A DNA stretch of 64,000 bases from Neisseria sp. oral taxon 014 str. F0314. Lineage in GTDB: Bacteria; Pseudomonadota; Gammaproteobacteria; Burkholderiales; Neisseriaceae. Each line of letters starts with the position of its first letter. Positions within the stretch are counted from its first letter, which is position 1. Of this stretch, positions 25,387 to 34,643 are shown piece by piece. The notes under the pieces are model-generated. The model did not search any database. It was given only the letters and a program-made list of their open reading frames with translations, and had not been told where the DNA came from. Made by a program: the position numbers and the translations under genes. The stretch spans positions 186,001 to 250,000 of the forward strand of contig NZ_CP040504.1 of NCBI RefSeq assembly GCF_005886145.1, in the 5' to 3' direction.

Positions 25387-25527
25387 TATGCGTTAAACCG
25401 AATAGAGGAGTCATATCAGACTGGTGAAAAAATCATCGGCAGTACGGTCTATACTGAACACAATGATGGTTATCTCGCCGAATGCTTGGAGAATCTACGC
25501 AGTAAAGCTATTGAAATACAAGGATGA
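25387..25527 (+). pseudogene. C-terminal gene fragment, unidentified
   Basis: One frame reads 'EESYQTGEKIIGSTVYTEHN' and continues to 'ENLRSKAIEIQG' before a TGA at 25525-25527, three bases before the nitroreductase ATG. The composition looks like real protein, but there is no start codon and the frame runs back into the leuD terminator. It looks like the tail of a gene whose front was lost, once coupled to the gene after it. The family is not recognised. Confidence 0.4.
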
Positions 25528-25530
25528 ACA

Positions 25531-26496
25531 ATGAACAGCGACCAACTCAGATCCCTCGTCTCTGCCGCTACCCGCGCGCCCTCCGGTCACAACACCCAGC
25601 CTTGGCATTTCACAGCAAAAGACGACGAAATCGTCATCTCCCCTGATTATTCCCGCGAACTACCCGCCGTGGACGGCAACCGCCGCGAGCTCTTTATCAG
25701 CCTCGGCTGCGCCGCCGAAAACCTGTGTTTGCAGGCATCTGTTTTGGGTTATGCCACCGAAACCCTCCTCGATGGGGACAATATCCGTCTCCGCCTGCAA
25801 GCGTCCGAACAAACTGCTGCCGACCCGCTTGCCGCCTATATCAACCAATGCCAAACCAACCGTTCGATGTATAACGGCAGCCTGATTCCTGAAGGCAGCC
25901 TACAAACCATCCCTCTCCAACCGTCTGCCGACGGCATCAAAATCCACCTATTCGGCCGCCAAAGTGAGACTTTCAGGCTGCTTACTGAAGCCGTAATACA
26001 GGGTAACGCTGCGCAAATGGCCGACCCTGCCTTCAAAACCGAACTGCTATCGTGGATACGTTTCAATAAAAAACACGCAGAACATAGCAACGATGGCGTC
26101 AGCTACGCCGCCCTCGGTGCTCCCAATCTGCCACGCTGGCTCAGCGAGCCGATTGTCAAACTCATGCTCAATGCCGACACGCAAAACAAAGCCGACCGCA
26201 AAAAAATCGCCGTATCGTCCCATCTGGCACTGATTACCAGCCCCGCAGACCATATTGCCGACTGGGTGGCAACAGGTCGCAGTCTGCAACGTTTCCTGCT
26301 GCGTCTCACGCAACAGGGCATTGCTCACGCCTATCTCAATCAACCCTGCGAAGTTTCCACCCTGCGCCAGCAGTTGCAAAGCGAACTTTTCCCTAACGGA
26401 GGCGAACAGCCGCAACTGCTGCTGCGCCTCGGCTATGCCGCTCCACTGCCGTTTGCCCGCAGAAGACCGTTACACGAAGTGATACAACAGCCATGA
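25531..26496 (+). CDS. Acg-type nitroreductase-fold protein
   Basis: The 321-residue protein has two half-domains like Acg-family proteins: 'LVSAATRAPSGHNTQPWHF' binds FMN in ordinary nitroreductases, 'SLGCAAENLCLQASVLGY' forms the central helix, and 'TGRSLQRFLLRLTQQGIAHAYLNQPCEV' is the repeat in the second half. Acg members may store or sequester flavin rather than reduce nitro compounds. AAGGATGA lies before the ATG. It is one of several non-leucine genes between leuD and leuB. Confidence 0.75.
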   Translation: MNSDQLRSLVSAATRAPSGHNTQPWHFTAKDDEIVISPDYSRELPAVDGNRRELFISLGCAAENLCLQASVLGYATETLLDGDNIRLRLQASEQTAADPLAAYINQCQTNRSMYNGSLIPEGSLQTIPLQPSADGIKIHLFGRQSETFRLLTEAVIQGNAAQMADPAFKTELLSWIRFNKKHAEHSNDGVSYAALGAPNLPRWLSEPIVKLMLNADTQNKADRKKIAVSSHLALITSPADHIADWVATGRSLQRFLLRLTQQGIAHAYLNQPCEVSTLRQQLQSELFPNGGEQPQLLLRLGYAAPLPFARRRPLHEVIQQP

Positions 26497-26499
26497 ATC

Positions 26500-26577
26500 C
26501 TACCACCCATTAATACCGCTGACCCCGCATGGCCGCTGATTCAAGAGTGGCTTGCCGGAACCGCAAACATTCTGTAA
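26500..26577 (+). pseudogene. Fragment resembling the start of a DUF2625 gene
   Basis: A short frame reads 'INTADPAWPLIQEWLAGTAN' and stops. This matches what I recall of the N-terminal signature of DUF2625 proteins (LI-x-x-DPAWPLVQEW). It has no start codon and is only about 25 codons long, so it is a remnant. Similarity is judged from memory. Confidence 0.4.
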
Positions 26578-26620
26578 GGAACGCTTTTCAGACGACCTTT
26601 TTCATTTCTTCCTTCAAAAC

Positions 26621-27085
26621 ATGATTACCGACACCATCACCAACGCCGCCCGCTACGCCGCGCTGCACCCCGACTTCGCCGAAGCCATCCACCTGCTGCA
26701 AACGCTGGATTTCGCCGCCTTGCCCGACGGACAAGTGCCGTGCAAAAACCCCAATATCCGCCTCTTCGTTGGCAGCGAACCAATGAGGAGCAAAGCGGAA
26801 GCAAAGCCGGAAGCACATCTAAAACATATAGATATTCAAGTCCCCATCAACGGAGAGGAAGCCTACGGCTGGATAGACAGAGGCCGTCTGAAAAACGGTT
26901 TGGGCTACAACGAAGAGCGCGACATCGAATTTTTCGATTGTACTCCCGAAACTTGGTTGACCCTGCAACCCGGCGAGTTCGCCCTGTTTTTCCCCAACGA
27001 CGCACATGCACCGCTAATAGGCATGCAGGAAACCATCCGTAAGGCCGTGTTTAAAATCCGCACGGTAGACACAAGAATCCCTTAA
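26621..27085 (+). CDS. YhcH/YjgK/YiaL-family protein
   Basis: The 154-residue protein belongs to the YhcH beta-barrel family: 'HIDIQVPINGEEAYGWIDR' carries the metal-site histidine region, 'YNEERDIEFFD' and 'LQPGEFALFFPNDAHAPLI' the remaining metal-binding and core strands. Family members are linked to sialic acid or other sugar catabolism (possible epimerase or glycolyl-sugar handling), but no sugar genes are near. The ATG at 26621 is used because the family starts there; the frame is open further upstream without a good start. An uptake sequence lies 30 bases before it. Confidence 0.75.
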   Translation: MITDTITNAARYAALHPDFAEAIHLLQTLDFAALPDGQVPCKNPNIRLFVGSEPMRSKAEAKPEAHLKHIDIQVPINGEEAYGWIDRGRLKNGLGYNEERDIEFFDCTPETWLTLQPGEFALFFPNDAHAPLIGMQETIRKAVFKIRTVDTRIP

Positions 27086-27105
27086 CCGCAAACGACAGAC
27101 AAAAA

Positions 27106-27129
27106 AAACTGCCGGATTTCCGGCAGTTT
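27106..27129. terminator. Bidirectional hairpin terminator
   Basis: AAACTGCCGG and CCGGCAGTTT form a 10-pair stem preceded by an A run, between the convergent yhcH-like gene and the small lipoprotein gene. Confidence 0.8.
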
Positions 27130-27175
27130 CCATGCGGCAGTACGAGTATCAACCCGATCTGCCACGTTTAATATC

Positions 27176-27349
27176 TTACATAGCAGTGGTAGAAGACGGA
27201 GCTACCGGAGCAACGGCAGTACCGCTGTTTTGTTCTACTTGTCCGGCATTGGCGGTATCTGCAGAAGGAGTATCGGTAGAAGAGTTAGAGCATGCAGCCA
27301 AACCCAAAGCGATTACAGAAGCCAGTACCAGTTGATTAACGATTTTCAT
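27176..27349 (-). CDS. Very small lipoprotein
   Basis: The 57-residue product starts at an ATG with GGAG in front. It has a lipoprotein signal ending GLAAC (Cys19). The mature part, only about 38 residues, is Ser/Thr/Pro/Ala-rich with no fold. It is the only leftward gene between leuD and leuB. Such tiny lipoproteins are common in Neisseria outer membranes; the function is unknown. Confidence 0.65.
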   Translation of the reverse strand: MKIVNQLVLASVIALGLAACSNSSTDTPSADTANAGQVEQNSGTAVAPVAPSSTTAM

Positions 27350-27684
27350 AAATATCTCCAAAATGATAATAAAAAATACAGCAGTCAGGTGTAGCTTAGT
27401 GGATCTCTACGCAATTAAAGTTCACGCAACAAGGCATTTTTAATATTCCATAACAAAATAGAGTTTTCGATAAGTTTTCGACTTAAAAAGAATTTTAAAG
27501 ATTTTACCCATATATCTTTTACAATCCGTTTACATAAAACCGGCCGTTCCACCTTTAAAAACATAAGGTTTTCATGATAGATGCATTCGATCACTTGTTT
27601 CCCGCATCTGTCGAACGATTTGGAAAGGCAGTAAAATAGCCCGTATTTCCTTTTACCCAACTCCAGAGAAGGATTCTCTAAATT
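27350..27684. other. Gap with divergent promoters for the small lipoprotein and leuB
   Basis: AT-rich and gene-free. It must hold the leuB promoter because the leuCD transcript ends at 25382 and a leftward gene intervenes. No specific operator was recognised. Confidence 0.4.
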
Positions 27685-28755
27685 ATGACCAAACATATCG
27701 CCATCCTCCGAGGCGACGGCATCGGTCCCGAAATCGTCGCCGAAACCGTCCGCGTACTCGACAAACTCATCGCCCAAGGCTTGGACGCCAGCTACGAATA
27801 CGCCCCATTAGGCGGCGAAGCCTACGACGAATACGGCCATCCCTATCCCGAATTCACACAAAACCTCTGCCGCAAAGCCGATGCAGTCCTGCTCGGCGCA
27901 GTCGGCAGCCCGCAATACGACAACCTCGACCGCCCGCTTCGCCCCGAACGCGGCCTATTGGCAATCCGCAAAGACCTGAACCTGTTTGCCAACCTGCGCC
28001 CCGCCATCCTCTACCCCGAGCTTGCCAACGCCTCCACGCTCAAACCCGAAATCGTCGCAGGCCTCGACATCCTCATCGTGCGCGAACTCACCGGCGACAT
28101 CTACTTCGGCGAACCGCGCGGCATCCGTGTTCTGGAAAACGGCGAACGCGAAGGCTACAACACCATGAAATACAGCGAAAGCGAAATCCGCCGCATCGCC
28201 CACGTCGCCTTCCAATCCGCCCAAAAACGCAGCAAAAAAGTCTGCTCCGTCGGCAAAGCCAACGTTTTGGAAACCACCGAACTGTGGCGCGAAATCTTTG
28301 AAGAAATCGGCAAACAATACCCCGACGTCGAACTCTCCCACATGTACGTGGACAACGCCGCCATGCAGCTCGTGCGCGCGCCCAAACAATTCGACGTCAT
28401 CGCCACCGGCAACATCTTCGGCGACATCCTCTCCGACGAAGCCTCCATGCTGACGGGCTCCATCGGCATGCTGCCCTCCGCCTCGTTGGACGAAAACGGC
28501 AAAGGTCTGTACGAACCGTCACACGGCTCCGCTCCCGACATCGCCGGACAAAACAAAGCCAACCCGCTGGCCACCATCCTCTCACTCGCCATGCTGCTGC
28601 GTTACAGCCTGAACGACGAAGCCCGCGCGCAACAAGTCGAAAACGCCGTCCAAAAAGTGCTGCAACAAGGCTTGCGCACCGGCGATATTTACGAAGAAGG
28701 CACGAAACTCGTTTCCTGCTCCGAAATGGGCGACGCGGTACTCGCCGCCTTGTAA
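27685..28755 (+). CDS. leuB: 3-isopropylmalate dehydrogenase
   Basis: The 356-residue protein has all features of the family: '[15 protein letters not shown]', '[11 protein letters not shown]', '[14 protein letters not shown]' and '[30 protein letters not shown]' (split metal/substrate site). It oxidatively decarboxylates 3-isopropylmalate with NAD, the third step of leucine biosynthesis. AGAAGGA precedes the ATG. It is separated from leuCD by about 2.3 kb of unrelated genes. Confidence 0.97.
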   Translation: MTKHIAILRGDGIGPEIVAETVRVLDKLIAQGLDASYEYAPLGGEAYDEYGHPYPEFTQNLCRKADAVLLGAVGSPQYDNLDRPLRPERGLLAIRKDLNLFANLRPAILYPELANASTLKPEIVAGLDILIVRELTGDIYFGEPRGIRVLENGEREGYNTMKYSESEIRRIAHVAFQSAQKRSKKVCSVGKANVLETTELWREIFEEIGKQYPDVELSHMYVDNAAMQLVRAPKQFDVIATGNIFGDILSDEASMLTGSIGMLPSASLDENGKGLYEPSHGSAPDIAGQNKANPLATILSLAMLLRYSLNDEARAQQVENAVQKVLQQGLRTGDIYEEGTKLVSCSEMGDAVLAAL

Positions 28756-28787
28756 AAGGCCGTCTGAAAACAAGTTTCGTTAAAACT

Positions 28788-28816
28788 AAATGCGTGGGAT
28801 TAAATTCCACGCATTT
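28788..28816. terminator. Terminator of leuB
   Basis: AAATGCGTGG (28788-28797) and CCACGCATTT (28807-28816) form a perfect 10-pair stem after the leuB stop, just beyond an uptake sequence. Confidence 0.75.
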
Positions 28817-28890
28817 ACATTTATGTTAGAAACTGGCTTAGATTAACATACATGTTAAGTATGCAAAAATATAAATATTCCACTGAAAAT

Positions 28891-29130
28891 TCATATTGTT
28901 TCGAGGGTAAAACGTACAAAACTCCCTTTTGCAGCATGCACGTAATTGGTGATAGGCTTTGAATCTGCTTTGTCGGTTTTGGTGTGGTCGAACCGACTTT
29001 TTGCATAATCTCTGATTTTCAGAGGATTGATAATGAAAACTGTATAAAGCGTACTTACACTTAAGCATTTTGCTGCCTGTTCATAGTAAATTCCAGTTGC
29101 TTCCATGCTGATACTGATTTTCTGATACAT
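28891..29130 (-). pseudogene. IS110-family transposase fragment
   Basis: The leftward frame from 29130 contains 'EATGIYYEQAAKCLS', 'INPLKIRDYAKSRFDHTKTDKADSKPI', the hallmark middle of the DEDD-type IS110/IS1111/Piv recombinase domain (NKTDKADAKLIA in intact members). Only about 80 codons remain, with no N-terminal DEDD start and no C-terminal half. It is a dead relic. Inverted ends were not found, as expected for the IS110 group. Confidence 0.75.
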
Positions 29131-29434
29131 TTGTATCTTATCCGGTCAATGAGTTTTTCAAAGCCTCTGTGATTGTTGCGATTTTAATGTAGTTAGTTTT
29201 TCTGTAGGAGTGGTTAGGCTGTTCGGCATTTCTTTTCTTTTAGCTTTGACATTTTATTGCGTCTGATTTTATTAATTTCATGGATTTTGAATTTTTAGTC
29301 TTTGCTAAAAGTCATAATATTGTTCATAAAATCTATTGGCTTAAATGCAAAAAAGGTGGGAGTTTTCGCACTCCTGTGCCTGCTTATTTAATAAATAACT
29401 AAATTATGCGACTCTGATGGAACGAAATATATAA
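29131..29434. other. Gap right of the IS110 remnant
   Basis: AT-rich, no gene. A small hairpin GGAGT-TTTCGC-ACTCC lies near 29350-29370. The segment may be leftover flank of the insertion element. Confidence 0.35.
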
Positions 29435-29473
29435 GGCCGTCTGAAAAACCGAAATCCGGTTTTTCAGACGGCC
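29435..29473. terminator. Long uptake-sequence hairpin after mpl
   Basis: GGCCGTCTGAAAAACCG and CGGTTTTTCAGACGGCC make a perfect 17-pair stem with a 5-base loop, 19 bases past the mpl stop. Confidence 0.85.
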
Positions 29474-29491
29474 CCAATCATTCAAGAAACC

Positions 29492-30868
29492 TTATTGCAG
29501 CGCTTCCAGCAGCTTCCCGTGTATCCCGCCAAAACCGCCATTGCTCATCACCAAAATATGGTCGCCTGCTTCGGCATTTTTCACGATTTCGGCAACGAAG
29601 GCATCGAAGTCTTGTCCGACGTGCAGCTTGCCGCCCAAAGGCGCGAGGGCTTCGGCGACGTCCCAGTCCACGCCGCCGGCGTAGCAGAACACTTGGTCGG
29701 CACCTTTGAGGCTTTCGGGTAAGGCGGCTTTCATGGTGCCGAGTTTCATGGTGTTGGAACGCGGCTCGAGGACGGCGAGGATGCGGGCGTTTCCGACGCG
29801 CTGGCGCAGGCCTTCGATGGTGGTTTCGATGGCGGTCGGGTGGTGGGCGAAGTCGTCGTAAACGGTGATGCCGTTTACCGTGCCTTTGATTTCCATGCGG
29901 CGTTTGACGTTTTTAAACGCGCTCAAGGCTTCGCAGGCCGTCTGAATATCGACTCCGGCATGACGTGCGGCGGCGATGACGGCGAGCGCGTTCATGCGGT
30001 TGTGTCCGCCCATCAAATCCCATGCGACGTGTCCGGCTTTTTTGCCGTCAAGCAATACGTCGAACGAGCCGTCGGCATTGACTTCGCCGACCTGCCAACC
30101 ATGTTCGGTGCCGAATTTTTCCACCGGCGTCCAGCAGCCTTTGTCCAAAGTATCTTGCAGGCTTTGCTGCTGTCCGTTGCAGACGATTAGGCCTTCGGAC
30201 GGCACTGTGCGCACAAGGTGGTGGAACTGGGTTTGTATCGCGCCCAAATCGGCGAAGATGTCAGCGTGGTCAAATTCCAGATTGTTCAACACGGCAGTAC
30301 GCGGACGGTAATGTACGAATTTGGAGCGCTTGTCGAAAAAGGCGGTATCGTATTCGTCGGCTTCGATGACGAAAAACGGCGATTTGCTGTTTGGATCTTG
30401 GCGCGGCGTTTGCGGCAGGCGGGCGGAAACGCTGAAGTTTTCCGGTACGCCGCCGATGAGAAAGCCCGGCGCGAGTCCGGCATATTCCAAGACCCATGCG
30501 AGCATGGACGCAGTGGTCGTTTTGCCGTGCGTCCCCGCCACGCCGAGTACCCAATGATGGTGCAGCACGTTTTCCGACAGCCATTGCGGGCCGGAAATGT
30601 AAGGCAGACCGCGGTTCAAAATCGCTTCAACCACATCCATCCCGCGCTTGGCGACATTGCCGATAACGTAAACGTCGGCTTTAAATTCGTCCAACTGCGC
30701 AGCATCGAAGCCTTCGTGTACGTCTATGCCCAAGGCTTCGAGCTGGATGCTCATCGGCGGATACATCTTCGCGTCGCAACCGCTGACTTTGAACCCCGCT
30801 TCTTTGGCAATGGCAGCAACCCCGCCCATAAACGTGCCGCCGATACCGATAATGTGGATGTGTTTCAT
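29492..30868 (-). CDS. mpl: UDP-N-acetylmuramate:L-Ala-gamma-D-Glu-meso-DAP ligase (Mpl)
   Basis: The 458-residue protein is a Mur ligase: N-terminal nucleotide fold 'HIIGIGGTFMGGVAAIAKEAG', ATP loop GVAGTHGKTTTA at about 109-120, 'VIEADEYDTAFFDKRSKF', 'GGHNRMNALAVIAAARH' and 'DDFAHHPTAIETTIEGLRQ'. Mpl attaches recycled tripeptide from old peptidoglycan to UDP-MurNAc, saving de novo synthesis. I start at the ATG at 30868 because the Rossmann motif follows at once; the open frame continues 14 codons upstream. Upstream gyrA ends in its own hairpin. Confidence 0.93.
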   Translation of the reverse strand: MKHIHIIGIGGTFMGGVAAIAKEAGFKVSGCDAKMYPPMSIQLEALGIDVHEGFDAAQLDEFKADVYVIGNVAKRGMDVVEAILNRGLPYISGPQWLSENVLHHHWVLGVAGTHGKTTTASMLAWVLEYAGLAPGFLIGGVPENFSVSARLPQTPRQDPNSKSPFFVIEADEYDTAFFDKRSKFVHYRPRTAVLNNLEFDHADIFADLGAIQTQFHHLVRTVPSEGLIVCNGQQQSLQDTLDKGCWTPVEKFGTEHGWQVGEVNADGSFDVLLDGKKAGHVAWDLMGGHNRMNALAVIAAARHAGVDIQTACEALSAFKNVKRRMEIKGTVNGITVYDDFAHHPTAIETTIEGLRQRVGNARILAVLEPRSNTMKLGTMKAALPESLKGADQVFCYAGGVDWDVAEALAPLGGKLHVGQDFDAFVAEIVKNAEAGDHILVMSNGGFGGIHGKLLEALQ

Positions 30869-30958
30869 GATAAGACCGTCTTTTGAATGAAATAATTGGA
30901 AAGCCGCCATTATAACGGAGTTTGGTTTTCCGGTTTGGAGGCTTTGTAAAATTTATTG

Positions 30959-30991
30959 AGGCCGTCTGAAAACAGCTTTCAGACGGCCTTT
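30959..30991. terminator. Uptake-sequence hairpin after gyrA
   Basis: AGGCCGTCTGAAA and TTTCAGACGGCCTTT form a hairpin 12 bases past the gyrA stop. Confidence 0.85.
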
Positions 30992-31002
30992 GCCAGCATC
31001 TA

Positions 31003-33765
31003 TCAGTCGTCGGATGGTATTTCCTGACCGACTTCCGTTCCCGTGTCTTGCAAATCTTCATTGCTTTCGTCTTCGGGCTCTTTGGCGACACGTTCCAGCG
31101 ATACCAAGGTTTCGCCTTCGTCCAGATTAATCAGGCGAACGCCTGCTGCGGCGCGGCCGGTTTCACGGATTTGTTCGACTTTGGTGCGGATGAGGACGCC
31201 GCCACTGGTAATCAGCATCAGGTCGTCGGTTTCGCCGACCAAGGTTGCGGCGACCAAATCGCCGTTGCGCTCGCCGGTGTTGATGGCGATATTGCCTTGT
31301 CCGCCTTTGTTTTTGCGACTGTAATCGGCAATCGGGGTACGTTTGCCGTAGCCGTTGGCGGTGGCGGTCAGCACTTGCAAATCGCTTTGAGCGGCTTCAG
31401 GGGCAAAGGTTATCAGGCTGACGATTTTGCCGTCGGCAGGCAGGCGCATACCGCGCAGGCCGCCGCTGCCGCGACCGGACGGACGCACGCCGTGTTTGCC
31501 GCTTGGCAGGGCGTTTTCGTTGTCGGCGGTTTCGTCTTCGAGGTCGTCTGAAATTTCGGTTTCGATGTCGGCATCTTCCGCTTCGTCGTTGCCGGATTTT
31601 TCCCAGTATTCATTGAAGCGGATGGCTTTGCCCAAGTTGGAGAACAGCATGATGTCGTCCGAGCCGCTGGTTTGCGCTGCGCCGACGAGGTAGTCGCCTT
31701 CTTTGAGCGCGATGGCTTTGATGCCTTGGCTGCGGACGTTTTTAAAGGCTGAAAGCTGGACTTTTTTCACCATGCCTTGTGCGGTGGCGAAGAAGACGTA
31801 TTGGTCTTCGGGGAATTCGCGCACGGCAAGGATGGCGCTGACTTTTTCGCCTTCTTCCAACTGAATGACGTTGTTAATCGGACGGCCGCGGCTGTTGCGA
31901 CCGCCTTCCGGCAGTTTGTAAACCTTAATCCAATGGCACTTGCCGAGGTTGGTGAAACACATCAAATAGTCATGCGTGTTCGCGACGAACAGGGTTTCGA
32001 TGAAATCTTCGTCTTTGGTGGCCGCCGCCTGTTTGCCGCGCCCGCCGCGACGCTGCGCCTGATAGTCGGTGGTCGGCTGGGTTTTGATATAGCCGCCATG
32101 TGTCAGGGTAACGACCATTTCGCGTTGCGGAATCAGGTCTTCATCGGCAATGTCGCCGCCGAACGGGTTAATTTCGCTGCGGCGTTCGTCGCCGAAATTG
32201 GTTTTGGTTTCTTCCAATTCTTCGCGGATGATTTGGGTGATGCGTTCCGGTTTCGCCAAAATGTCCAAAAAGTCGATGATTTTTGCCATGATGTTTTTGT
32301 AGTCGCCGACGATTTCTTCTTGGTCGAGGCCGGTCAGGTTGCGCAAGCTCATACGCAGGATGGCGTCGGCCTGGATTTCGCTCAGATAATAGCCTTGTTC
32401 CTGTAAGCCGAGGTTGGCGGGCAGGCCTTCGGGACGCGCCATGCGCAGGTCGAGGTCGGTACGGCTCAGCATGTCTTCCACCAAGCCGCTGCGCCAGGCG
32501 CGGGACAACAGTTTTTCTTTGGCTTCGGGCGCGTCGGCGGATTCTTTAATCAACCGAATCATCTCGTCGATATTGGACAGGGCGACGGCTTTACCTTCGG
32601 CGATATGGCCTTCATGACGCGCTTTTTTCAGGCGGAACAGGGTGCGGCGGGTAACGACTTCGCGACGGTGGCGCAGGAATTCCGCCAGAATCTGTTTCAG
32701 GTTCAACAGGCGCGGCTGACCGTCAACCAAAGCAACCATGTTGATACCGAAGCTGTCTTGAAGCTGGGTGAGTTTGTAGAGTTGGTTTAAAACGACTTCG
32801 GCGTTTTCGTTACGTTTCAATTCGATAACGACGCGCATACCGGATTTGTCGGATTCGTCGCGCAGGTCGGATACGCCTTCCAACGTTTTTTCGCGCACCA
32901 ACTCGCCGATTTTTTCCACCAGCTTGGCTTTGTTCACCTGATACGGGATTTCGTCGATGATGATGGCTTCGCGTTCGCCGTTTTTACCTATGGGTTCGAT
33001 ATGGGTTTTACCGCGCATAACGACGCGGCCGCGGCCGGTTTTATAACCTTCGCGTACGCCGCTCAAACCATAGATGGTTGCGCCGGTCGGGAAATCGGGC
33101 GCTTGCAGGATGTTGATTAATTCGTCAATTTCGGTTTCGGGTTCGTCCAAAAGACGCAGACAGGCGTTGATGGTGTCGGTGAGGTTGTGCGGCGGAATGT
33201 TGGTCGCCATACCGACGGCGATACCGGACGAGCCGTTGACCAACAGCGCGGGGAAGCGGGTCGGCAACACCAGCGGTTCGTGTTCGCTGCCGTCGTAGTT
33301 CGGACCGAAATTGACGGTTTCTTCTTCGATGTCCGCCAGCATTTCATGGGCAATTTTCGCCATGCGGATTTCGGTATAACGCATGGCTGCGGCGCCGTCG
33401 CCGTCAACCGAACCGAAGTTGCCCTGACCGTCGATTAAGACGTAGCGCATCGAAAAATCCTGCGCCATGCGCACGATGGTGTCGTAAACCGCGGAATCGC
33501 CGTGCGGATGGTATTTACCGATGACGTCGCCGACGATACGCGCCGATTTTTTGTAGGCGGCGTTCCAGTTGTTTTTCAGCTCGTGCATGGCGTAAAGCAC
33601 GCGGCGGTGCACCGGTTTCAAACCGTCGCGCACATCGGGCAGCGCGCGGCCGACAATCACGCTCATGGCGTAATCGAGATAGCTTTTGCGCATTTCGTCT
33701 TCAAGGCTGACGGGCAGGGTTTCGAGTGCGAATTTATGGTCGTTGCGGATAGTTGCGTCGGTCAT
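31003..33765 (-). CDS. gyrA: DNA gyrase subunit A
   Basis: The 920-residue protein starts at [20 protein letters not shown]. It has the breakage-reunion domain with catalytic Tyr130 (AAMRYTEIR), the quinolone-resistance region [11 protein letters not shown] with Ser91 and Asp95 (unmutated compared with resistant gonococci), the GyrA box QRRGGRGK, and the C-terminal DNA-wrapping blades ('[20 protein letters not shown]'). An acidic stretch [19 protein letters not shown] interrupts the C-terminal domain, as in other neisseriae. The tail ending QEIPSDD differs from what I recall of the gonococcal one. The track start upstream at 33789 is rejected because MTDAT is the conserved start. Confidence 0.98.
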   Translation of the reverse strand: MTDATIRNDHKFALETLPVSLEDEMRKSYLDYAMSVIVGRALPDVRDGLKPVHRRVLYAMHELKNNWNAAYKKSARIVGDVIGKYHPHGDSAVYDTIVRMAQDFSMRYVLIDGQGNFGSVDGDGAAAMRYTEIRMAKIAHEMLADIEEETVNFGPNYDGSEHEPLVLPTRFPALLVNGSSGIAVGMATNIPPHNLTDTINACLRLLDEPETEIDELINILQAPDFPTGATIYGLSGVREGYKTGRGRVVMRGKTHIEPIGKNGEREAIIIDEIPYQVNKAKLVEKIGELVREKTLEGVSDLRDESDKSGMRVVIELKRNENAEVVLNQLYKLTQLQDSFGINMVALVDGQPRLLNLKQILAEFLRHRREVVTRRTLFRLKKARHEGHIAEGKAVALSNIDEMIRLIKESADAPEAKEKLLSRAWRSGLVEDMLSRTDLDLRMARPEGLPANLGLQEQGYYLSEIQADAILRMSLRNLTGLDQEEIVGDYKNIMAKIIDFLDILAKPERITQIIREELEETKTNFGDERRSEINPFGGDIADEDLIPQREMVVTLTHGGYIKTQPTTDYQAQRRGGRGKQAAATKDEDFIETLFVANTHDYLMCFTNLGKCHWIKVYKLPEGGRNSRGRPINNVIQLEEGEKVSAILAVREFPEDQYVFFATAQGMVKKVQLSAFKNVRSQGIKAIALKEGDYLVGAAQTSGSDDIMLFSNLGKAIRFNEYWEKSGNDEAEDADIETEISDDLEDETADNENALPSGKHGVRPSGRGSGGLRGMRLPADGKIVSLITFAPEAAQSDLQVLTATANGYGKRTPIADYSRKNKGGQGNIAINTGERNGDLVAATLVGETDDLMLITSGGVLIRTKVEQIRETGRAAAGVRLINLDEGETLVSLERVAKEPEDESNEDLQDTGTEVGQEIPSDD

Positions 33766-34003
33766 GGTTTTCTTTATTTCGTATGGCAAAAATAGATGGG
33801 AATTTTAGCATAAAACCGCGCTTTTCGGGCTTTGTGTAAGGTAGAGATTCGAAAACGGTTTCCTTCTTGTTTTTTGTGTATTGGTAAAGATAGATTATAT
33901 TCGTGTGTAGGCTAATCTTTGAATTTAAACGTCTTCCAACCTATGACGGCACGCCTTGGGTTAGAATAGGGTCGTTTCGTTTGTAACCGGACAGGAGAAA
34001 ACC

Positions 34004-34501
34004 ATGAGAGTAACGAGTGCGGCCATTGTTAATGGCGAGTTTGAAGATAAATACGGCAAGCGGGGCGGGCAGTTTAGTCCGAACGGGATGCCGACTTATT
34101 CGGTGCCGTTTGAGATCAGCGGTGCGCCGGAGGGGACGAAATCGTTTGCGGTGGTGTTGGAGGACAAGGATGCGGTTACGGCGAGCGGTTTTGTGTGGAT
34201 ACATTGGCTGATAGCGGATTTGGAGCGTACTTCGGTGGTGGAAAACGAGAGTGTGTCGGCCAAGGATTATGTGCAGGGGGCGAACAGTTGGGCGAGTGTG
34301 TTGGGCAAATTTGAGATTGAAGAGGCCTCATGCTATGGTGGGATGACGCCGCCGAACTGCCGCCATCGCTACGAGCTGATTGTGTATGCGTTGGATACGA
34401 AGCTGAACCTGCCGCGCGGTTTCCGTTTCAACGACCTGCATTTTGCGATGCAGGGGCATGTGTTGGCTTCGGCTTCGGTGATGGGGACTTATGATGTGTG
34501 A
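34004..34501 (+). CDS. YbhB/YbcL-family (PEBP/Raf kinase inhibitor-like) protein
   Basis: The 165-residue protein is a bacterial phosphatidylethanolamine-binding-protein fold: 'PYSVPFEISGAPEGTKSFAVVLEDKDA'-type core (here NGMPTYSVPFEISGAPEGTK), 'FVWIHWLIADL' and 'GGMTPPNCRHRYELIVYALD'. Function in bacteria is uncertain; some members bind small acidic ligands. No signal peptide is present, so it is cytoplasmic. CAGGAG precedes the ATG. It is divergent from gyrA and ends at an uptake sequence. Confidence 0.88.
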   Translation: MRVTSAAIVNGEFEDKYGKRGGQFSPNGMPTYSVPFEISGAPEGTKSFAVVLEDKDAVTASGFVWIHWLIADLERTSVVENESVSAKDYVQGANSWASVLGKFEIEEASCYGGMTPPNCRHRYELIVYALDTKLNLPRGFRFNDLHFAMQGHVLASASVMGTYDV

Positions 34502-34577
34502 GGCCGTCTGAAAACAGGAAGCGCCTGTATCGGGGCATTCTTTGTAATTCTTTAAGGGAATGCCGATGTTATGGCGG

Positions 34578-34611
34578 AGGCCGTCTGAAACTGCGTTTTC
34601 AGACGGCCTTT
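34578..34611. terminator. Bidirectional uptake-sequence hairpin
   Basis: AGGCCGTCTGAAA and TTTCAGACGGCCTTT lie between the convergent ybhB-like gene and xseA. Confidence 0.85.
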
Positions 34612-34643
34612 GTTGTTAATGGCGGTTTGAGACGTTATCGATG

